Assembly (NCBI GenBank): GCA_964481825.1
Contig: CAYZUE010000025.1
Span: forward strand, 1-17,743
Reading direction: 5' to 3'
Length of the DNA stretch: 17,743 nucleotides
DNA from: CAYZUE01 sp964481825
GTDB lineage: Archaea; Hydrothermarchaeota; Hydrothermarchaeia; Hydrothermarchaeales; JALUUU01
Below are positions 13,948-17,743 of this stretch, one piece after another (positions within the stretch are counted from its first letter, which is position 1; each line of letters begins with the position of its first letter). A program made the translations under genes and the position numbers. The notes beneath the pieces were generated by a model. The model had not been told where the DNA came from, did no database searches, and was given only the letters and a program-made list of their open reading frames with translations.

Positions 13948-14456
13948 ATAATTCAATGTTCCAACCTAGGGTTTCAAAGGTTACAGTAAATATAGGAGTT
14001 GGAGAAGGTGGAGAGAAATTAGCTAAAGCAGAAACTCTCCTTGAGCAATTAACTGGACAAAAACCCATCAAGACTTTTGCTCGAGAATCTAATCAGACCT
14101 TCGGTATTAGACAGTCAACTCCTATAGCCTGTAAAGTAACACTTAGGAAGGAGATAGCAGATAAGTTCTTACTAAAAGTTTTGGAGAGCCTAGATAATAG
14201 AATAGAAAAGGGTAATTTTGATGAAAATGGTAATCTTGCATTTGGTATAAAAGAGCACATAGATATCCCAGGAGTTAAATACGATCCTGCGGTAGGAATA
14301 TTTGGAATGGATGTTTGCCTTACTCTTGAAAACTCAGGTTATAGAATAAAAAACCGTAGATTGAATAAGGGAAAAATATCTAAAGGCCATGGTCTTAAAA
14401 AGAATGATGCAATCCAATTTATGGAAAAAAAATATGCACTAACAATTGAGGATTAA
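13944..14456 (+). CDS. rpl5: large-subunit ribosomal protein uL5
   Basis: uL5 binds 5S rRNA and touches P-site tRNA. The sequence has PRVSKVTVNIGVGEGGEKLA, ETLLEQLTGQKPIKTFARES and FGIRQSTPIACKVTLRKE, then GNLAFGIKEHIDIPGVKYDP, a typical uL5 core. The length of 170 residues is normal for archaea. I keep the ATG overlapping the eS4 stop; a second in-frame ATG at 13956 would give MFQPRVSKV and is possible. One base separates its stop from the uS14 start. Confidence 0.96.
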   Translation: MNNSMFQPRVSKVTVNIGVGEGGEKLAKAETLLEQLTGQKPIKTFARESNQTFGIRQSTPIACKVTLRKEIADKFLLKVLESLDNRIEKGNFDENGNLAFGIKEHIDIPGVKYDPAVGIFGMDVCLTLENSGYRIKNRRLNKGKISKGHGLKKNDAIQFMEKKYALTIED

Positions 14457-14457
14457 G

Positions 14458-14601
14458 ATGACTACGGAGGTTAGAAAGGAATTAATTTCATGCAGGCGTT
14501 GTGGTTCTTACGGGCCTGTGATACGGAGTTATGGGCTTTATATCTGTAGGCATTGTTTTAGAGAGATTGCAAGTGATATTGGATTCAAAAAATATGAGTG
14601 A
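14458..14601 (+). CDS. rps14: small-subunit ribosomal protein uS14, zinc type
   Basis: A 47-residue protein starting one base after the uL5 stop. uS14 completes the 30S head beside uS3 and uS10. Two CxxC pairs, C12-C15 (SCRRCGS) and C30-C33 (ICRHCF), form the zinc site of the short C+ type, and the family end REIASDIGFKKYE is present. It is short enough to be missed by gene finders with a 60-residue cutoff, but its position between uL5 and uS8 is the standard one. The GAGG overlapping its TGA is the uS8 ribosome binding site. Confidence 0.95.
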   Translation: MTTEVRKELISCRRCGSYGPVIRSYGLYICRHCFREIASDIGFKKYE

Positions 14602-14610
14602 GGAATTATA

Positions 14611-15000
14611 ATGCTAATGGACCCTCTTGGAGATGCAATGTCAAATTTGAAAAATAATGAGAATGTTGGGAATTCTAAAGTTATGATTAAACCAGCTTCA
14701 AAGTTAACAAGTAAGGTACTGGATGTCATGCATGTTCAAGGATATATTGGCAAATATCAGACTATGGAAGATGGTAGGGGAGGAAAAATTGAAGTAAAAC
14801 TTATTGGGAAAATAAATAAATGTGGAGTTATTAGACCGCGTTTATCCGTGGGGAAAAATAATTATGAAAATTATGAAAAGCGATTTTTACCCGCTAGAAA
14901 TTTTGGAATTTTAGTAGTTTCCACATCTTTGGGGGTTATGACCCATGATGAGGCAAGGGAGAAAGGTGTAGGGGGAAAGCTGTTAGCTTATGTTTATTGA
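14611..15000 (+). CDS. rps8: small-subunit ribosomal protein uS8
   Basis: uS8 binds helix 21 of 16S rRNA and organises the 30S platform; in bacteria it also represses the spc operon. The sequence shows DPLGDAMSNLKNNENVGNSK, SKVLDVMHVQGYIGKYQTME and the C-terminal LPARNFGILVVSTSLGVMTH, then EAREKGVGGKLLAYVY, the most conserved rRNA-binding part. The length of 129 residues matches archaeal forms. GAGG at 14600-14603 stands 7 nt before the ATG; Met3 is an alternative start. Confidence 0.97.
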   Translation: MLMDPLGDAMSNLKNNENVGNSKVMIKPASKLTSKVLDVMHVQGYIGKYQTMEDGRGGKIEVKLIGKINKCGVIRPRLSVGKNNYENYEKRFLPARNFGILVVSTSLGVMTHDEAREKGVGGKLLAYVY

Positions 15001-15009
15001 GGGCAAAAT

Positions 15010-15564
15010 ATGGAAAAGATGCAGATTAACAGAGTTTCGAAAGTTGTCACCGTACCAGAGAACGTTGAAGCAAATTTAACTGAAAGAATTATTACAATGC
15101 AAGGTCCTAAGGGTAATCTTTCTCGATCTTTTTTTTATCCTGAAGTAACAATTCAGTTAGATAAAAATAGTATTGTAATATCAACTTCCAGCAATCGAAA
15201 ACGTCAACGTGCTATGGTTGGAACCTTTTTTTCACATATTCGAAATATGATAATAGGGATAACCCAAGGATTTACATGTAAAATGAAGGTTGTTTATTCC
15301 CACTTTCCAATGAGTGTTAAGGTTTTGAAAGATGAGATAGTTATTGATAACTATTTAGGTGAAAAGATATCTAGAAAGACCAAAATTGTTGGGAGTTGTA
15401 AAGTATCAATAAAAGGATCTGAAATAGTTGTTTCTGGAATCGATAAAGAAACTGTAGGGCAGACTGTTGCAAACATTGAAAAGAAAACACGAGTAAAAAA
15501 GCGTGATTCTAGAGTTTTTCAGGATGGTATTTATCTTATCGAGAGAGATGGAGTCAAGATATAA
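15010..15564 (+). CDS. rpl6: large-subunit ribosomal protein uL6
   Basis: uL6 lies near the factor-binding site and sarcin-ricin loop of the 50S subunit. Two repeated alpha/beta domains are seen: the first with VSKVVTVPENVEANLTERII and TMQGPKGNLSR, and the second with FPMSVKVLKDEIVIDNYLGE followed by KISRKTKIVGSCKVSIKGSE. The C-terminal RVKKRDSRVFQDGIYLIERD is typical of archaea. The length of 184 residues is normal. GAGGG at the uS8 stop serves as binding site. The gene ends directly before eL32. Confidence 0.96.
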   Translation: MEKMQINRVSKVVTVPENVEANLTERIITMQGPKGNLSRSFFYPEVTIQLDKNSIVISTSSNRKRQRAMVGTFFSHIRNMIIGITQGFTCKMKVVYSHFPMSVKVLKDEIVIDNYLGEKISRKTKIVGSCKVSIKGSEIVVSGIDKETVGQTVANIEKKTRVKKRDSRVFQDGIYLIERDGVKI

Positions 15565-15891
15565 ATGGAATTTCAGCGGGGTGAGGCATCAAGATATAAA
15601 AAGTTAAGTAAACGATGGAGAAAACCAAGGGGTATCCATAGTAAGATGAGAAAGCATAAGAAAGGTAAAAGAGTGTCCCCCTGTATTGGTTTTCGTACGA
15701 AAGGTGCTTTAAGAGGGCTCCATCCATCAGGGTATAAAGAAATTTTAACTTATAATTCCAAATCATTAGAAACAATAGATAAAGATGTATATGCAATTAG
15801 AATAGCGGCTGTAGTAGGGAAAAGGAAAAGAGAAGAAATACTTAAAAAATCAAAAAAATTACAATTGAAGGTTTTAAATCATGAGCTTTAA
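15565..15891 (+). CDS. rpl32e: large-subunit ribosomal protein eL32
   Basis: eL32 is an archaeal/eukaryotic 50S protein binding 23S rRNA domains I and II. The diagnostic segment SRYKKLSKRWRKPRGIHSKM stands at residues 9-28, and GFRTKGALRGLHPSGYKEIL follows. At 108 residues it is shorter at the N-terminus than many archaeal homologues, which carry roughly 10-25 more residues before the RYK segment. The ATG directly follows the uL6 stop, so no upstream extension exists. It overlaps eL19 by 11 nt. Confidence 0.95.
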   Translation: MEFQRGEASRYKKLSKRWRKPRGIHSKMRKHKKGKRVSPCIGFRTKGALRGLHPSGYKEILTYNSKSLETIDKDVYAIRIAAVVGKRKREEILKKSKKLQLKVLNHEL

Positions 15892-16321
15892 AACTCAAAA
15901 AAGGTTGGCTGCATCTTTGCTCCATGTTGGAAAGGGGCGTGTATGGCTTGACCCAGATGATGCAGAAGCGATTAGCGGAGCTGTTACTAGATCGGATGTT
16001 AGAGGTCTAATTAATTCTGGTGCAGTTCAACCTAAACCTGTTAAAGGAGTGAGTAAATATCGGGCCCGAAAACTTAGGATTCAACGCGCTAAGGGAAGAC
16101 GGAGTGGACAAGGAAAAAGAAGTGGGACAAAGGGTGCAAGATATCCAAAAAAGAGACGTTGGATTTCCACTATTAGGCCTGTTCGGAGAAAGTTAAGAGA
16201 GCTTAAAGATGCTGGAGAGATTAATAATATTCAATATAGAAAACTTTATCTCATGGCTAAAGGAGGCGCTTTCAAAAACACAGCATATGTAGAAGCATTT
16301 GTTAAAAATTATAAGGGATGA
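15881..16321 (+). CDS. rpl19e: large-subunit ribosomal protein eL19
   Basis: eL19 is an archaeal/eukaryotic 50S protein that forms an intersubunit bridge. It shows TQKRLAASLLHVGKGRVWLD, then PDDAEAISGAVTRSDVRGLI, a basic hinge (KGRRSGQGKRSGTKGARYPK) and helices with STIRPVRRKLRELKDAG and YRKLYLMAKGGAFKN. The length of 146 residues is typical of archaea. Its start lies inside eL32 (11-nt overlap). A possible ATG of uL18 overlaps its stop. Confidence 0.96.
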   Translation: MSFKTQKRLAASLLHVGKGRVWLDPDDAEAISGAVTRSDVRGLINSGAVQPKPVKGVSKYRARKLRIQRAKGRRSGQGKRSGTKGARYPKKRRWISTIRPVRRKLRELKDAGEINNIQYRKLYLMAKGGAFKNTAYVEAFVKNYKG

Positions 16322-16323
16322 AA

Positions 16324-16905
16324 ATGGCAAAAGGTGCAAGATATAGAGTTTCTTTTAGGCGAAAGAGAGTTGGTAAGACAGATTATAGAAGAAGAGTTAA
16401 GTTATTACTTTCTAGAACTCCTCGTTTAGTAGTGAGAATGGGAACTAAGGAAATATCTGCACAACTTGTAAGTTATAATCTTAATGGAGATATTGTTCTT
16501 GTTTCAGCTCAGTCTAGAGAACTGAGAAAATATGGTTGGAAAGCTGCCAATTCAAATATTCCTGCAGCATATCTCACGGGACTTTTATTGGGAAAACGGG
16601 CAATTGGAGCAAATCAAAAAAATGGTATTTTTGACATTGGTTTTCAGTCACCAAAAATCGGAGGAAAGATATTCGCAGTTTTGAAAGGAGCTCTAGATGC
16701 GGGTCTAAAGATTCCTCATAAAGAAGATGCATTTCCCCATGAATCGCGTATAAGAGGTGAACATGTTTCAAATTTTGCAGAACTTTTAAAAGATAATAGA
16801 AAAAATGTTTTTTCTGATTACTTTAAGAGAAAACTTGATCCAGTTACTTTACCTAAACATTTTGAGCAAGTTACGAATAAAATTCTAAATTCTAAGTTGA
16901 AATAA
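16324..16905 (+). CDS. rpl18: large-subunit ribosomal protein uL18
   Basis: uL18 carries 5S rRNA into the 50S subunit together with uL5. I choose the ATG at 16324 (MAKGARYRVSFRRKRVGKTD, 193 residues) because AAGGG at 16313-16317 is 6 nt away and archaeal uL18 proteins start like this. An ATG at 16318, overlapping the eL19 stop, would add two residues but leaves no spacing to the binding site. Family segments are RRVKLLLSRTPRLVVRMGTK, RKYGWKAANSNIPAAYLTG, KRAIGANQ and GALDAGLKIPHKEDAFPHES. The long C-terminus (FSDYFKRKLDPVTLPKHFEQ) is typical of archaea. Confidence 0.96.
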   Translation: MAKGARYRVSFRRKRVGKTDYRRRVKLLLSRTPRLVVRMGTKEISAQLVSYNLNGDIVLVSAQSRELRKYGWKAANSNIPAAYLTGLLLGKRAIGANQKNGIFDIGFQSPKIGGKIFAVLKGALDAGLKIPHKEDAFPHESRIRGEHVSNFAELLKDNRKNVFSDYFKRKLDPVTLPKHFEQVTNKILNSKLK

Positions 16906-16917
16906 GAGGAGTTAAAG

Positions 16918-17577
16918 ATGGATGATAATGAAGATTGGGAACCAAAGACCGCGTTAGGAAGGATGGTTAAAGCGGGGGAAATAACAAATATGAAAGATGT
17001 TTTTAACTCAAACTTACCTCTCATAGAATCAAATATTGTAGATGCGCTTTTGCCTGATTTAGAGGAAGAAGTAATAAATATAAGCTTAGTACAGAGGATG
17101 CACAAATCTGGTAGGAGGGTTAGGTTTAGGGCTACTGTTGCAATTGGAAATAATAATGGTTATATTGGTATTGGTAAAGCGGTGGCTAAGGAAGTAGGAC
17201 CTGCTATTAGGAAATCAATTAGGGTTGCAAAACTTAATATAACTGAAATCTCACGAGGATGTGGAAGTTGGGAATGTACTTGTGGAAAAGAGCATTCTTT
17301 GCCTTTTAAGGTCACTGGTAGATCAGGAAGTGTAAAAGTTACCCTTATGCCTGCTCCTAGAGGCCTGGGACTTGCTATAGGCGAAGTTTCTAAAAAGATT
17401 CTTAAACTTGCTGGCGTAAAAGACGTTTGGTCTAGAACTAGTGGTAAAACACAAACTACGGTAAATACAGCTAAAGCAACTTTCGATGCAATTAAATCAA
17501 CATCTCTTATGAAGCTTACTGATAAACAGGCTGCGGTGTTTAGTGCTAAAAAGCGTGAAAGTGAGGTAAAAGAATGA
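16918..17577 (+). CDS. rps5: small-subunit ribosomal protein uS5
   Basis: uS5 lies at the mRNA entry of the 30S subunit beside uS3 and uS4 and affects decoding accuracy. The double-stranded RNA-binding part is RRVRFRATVAIGNNNGYIGI followed by GKAVAKEVGPAIRKSIRVAK. The archaeal insertion CGSWECTCGKEHSLPFKVTG has two CxnC-type pairs, and the C-terminal domain has APRGLGLAIGEVSKKILKLA. The length of 219 residues is normal. GAGGAG lies before the ATG. The uL30 start overlaps its stop by 4 nt. Confidence 0.97.
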   Translation: MDDNEDWEPKTALGRMVKAGEITNMKDVFNSNLPLIESNIVDALLPDLEEEVINISLVQRMHKSGRRVRFRATVAIGNNNGYIGIGKAVAKEVGPAIRKSIRVAKLNITEISRGCGSWECTCGKEHSLPFKVTGRSGSVKVTLMPAPRGLGLAIGEVSKKILKLAGVKDVWSRTSGKTQTTVNTAKATFDAIKSTSLMKLTDKQAAVFSAKKRESEVKE

Positions 17578-17743
17578 CACTTCTAGCTGTTGTAAGATTA
17601 AGAGGGACAGTAGGTGTTAGACGGAGTGTTAAGGATACCATGCAAATGTTACGATTAAATAGAACTAATCATTGTGTTTTACTTAAAAATACGCAATCTT
17701 CCCTTGGCATGCTAGCAAAGGTTAAAGACTATGTTACATGGGG
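17574..17743 (+). CDS. rpl30: large-subunit ribosomal protein uL30, 3'-truncated by window
   Basis: Only the first 56 complete codons are inside the window; the frame is still open at the end. The start MTLLAVVRLRGTVGVRRSVK is the archaeal uL30 N-terminus, with MQMLRLNRTNHCVLL after it. It overlaps uS5 by ATGA. The usual order predicts uL15 and secY next, which cannot be checked here. Confidence 0.93.
   Translation, partial: MTLLAVVRLRGTVGVRRSVKDTMQMLRLNRTNHCVLLKNTQSSLGMLAKVKDYVTW

Overview
The window is a stretch of archaeal chromosome, AT-rich by eye, carrying almost only translation-related genes. Archaeal origin is shown by eS4, eL32, eL19, aIF1/SUI1, the RNase P protein Rpp29, the archaea-specific tRNA(Ile2) agmatidine synthase TiaS, AGGTGA-type ribosome binding sites, TATA-box promoters and a tRNA intron at the archaeal 37/38 position. 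Gene order in the ribosomal block is the usual euryarchaeal S10/spc order. A Thermoplasmatota-like lineage (for example marine group II/III) is my guess from protein flavour only and is not proven here.

Layout. Positions 1-275 hold one doubtful small ORF ending just before a T-tract. On the minus strand lie an intron-containing tRNA-Arg(UCU) at 276-397 and, upstream of it on the same strand, tiaS (499-1749). A divergent intergenic region (1750-2052) follows. On the plus strand asnB, gatC, gatA and gatB (2053-6346) form a tight operon: asnB makes free asparagine, and GatCAB converts mischarged Asp-tRNA(Asn) and/or Glu-tRNA(Gln). A 433-bp intergenic region (6347-6779) holds a stem and T-tract, a TATA promoter and a leader with possible alternative hairpins.

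From 6780 to the window end runs one long operon with overlaps or gaps mostly of 0-12 nt: uL3, uL4, uL23, uL2, uS19, uL22, uS3, uL29, aIF1, Rpp29, uS17, uL14, uL24, eS4, uL5, uS14, uS8, uL6, eL32, eL19, uL18, uS5 and the start of uL30. Together they supply ribosomal proteins of both subunits, an initiation factor and a tRNA 5'-processing subunit from one transcript.

The most unusual points are: a 21-bp tandem repeat encoding GKVKKPV units in the C-terminal tail of uS3, where the assembly breaks into a 100-N gap; an AsnB that appears to lack the glutamine-binding arginine of the glutaminase site; and mutually exclusive hairpins in the uL3 leader. I found no clearly new multi-gene system; this is a conserved core region with a few local oddities.
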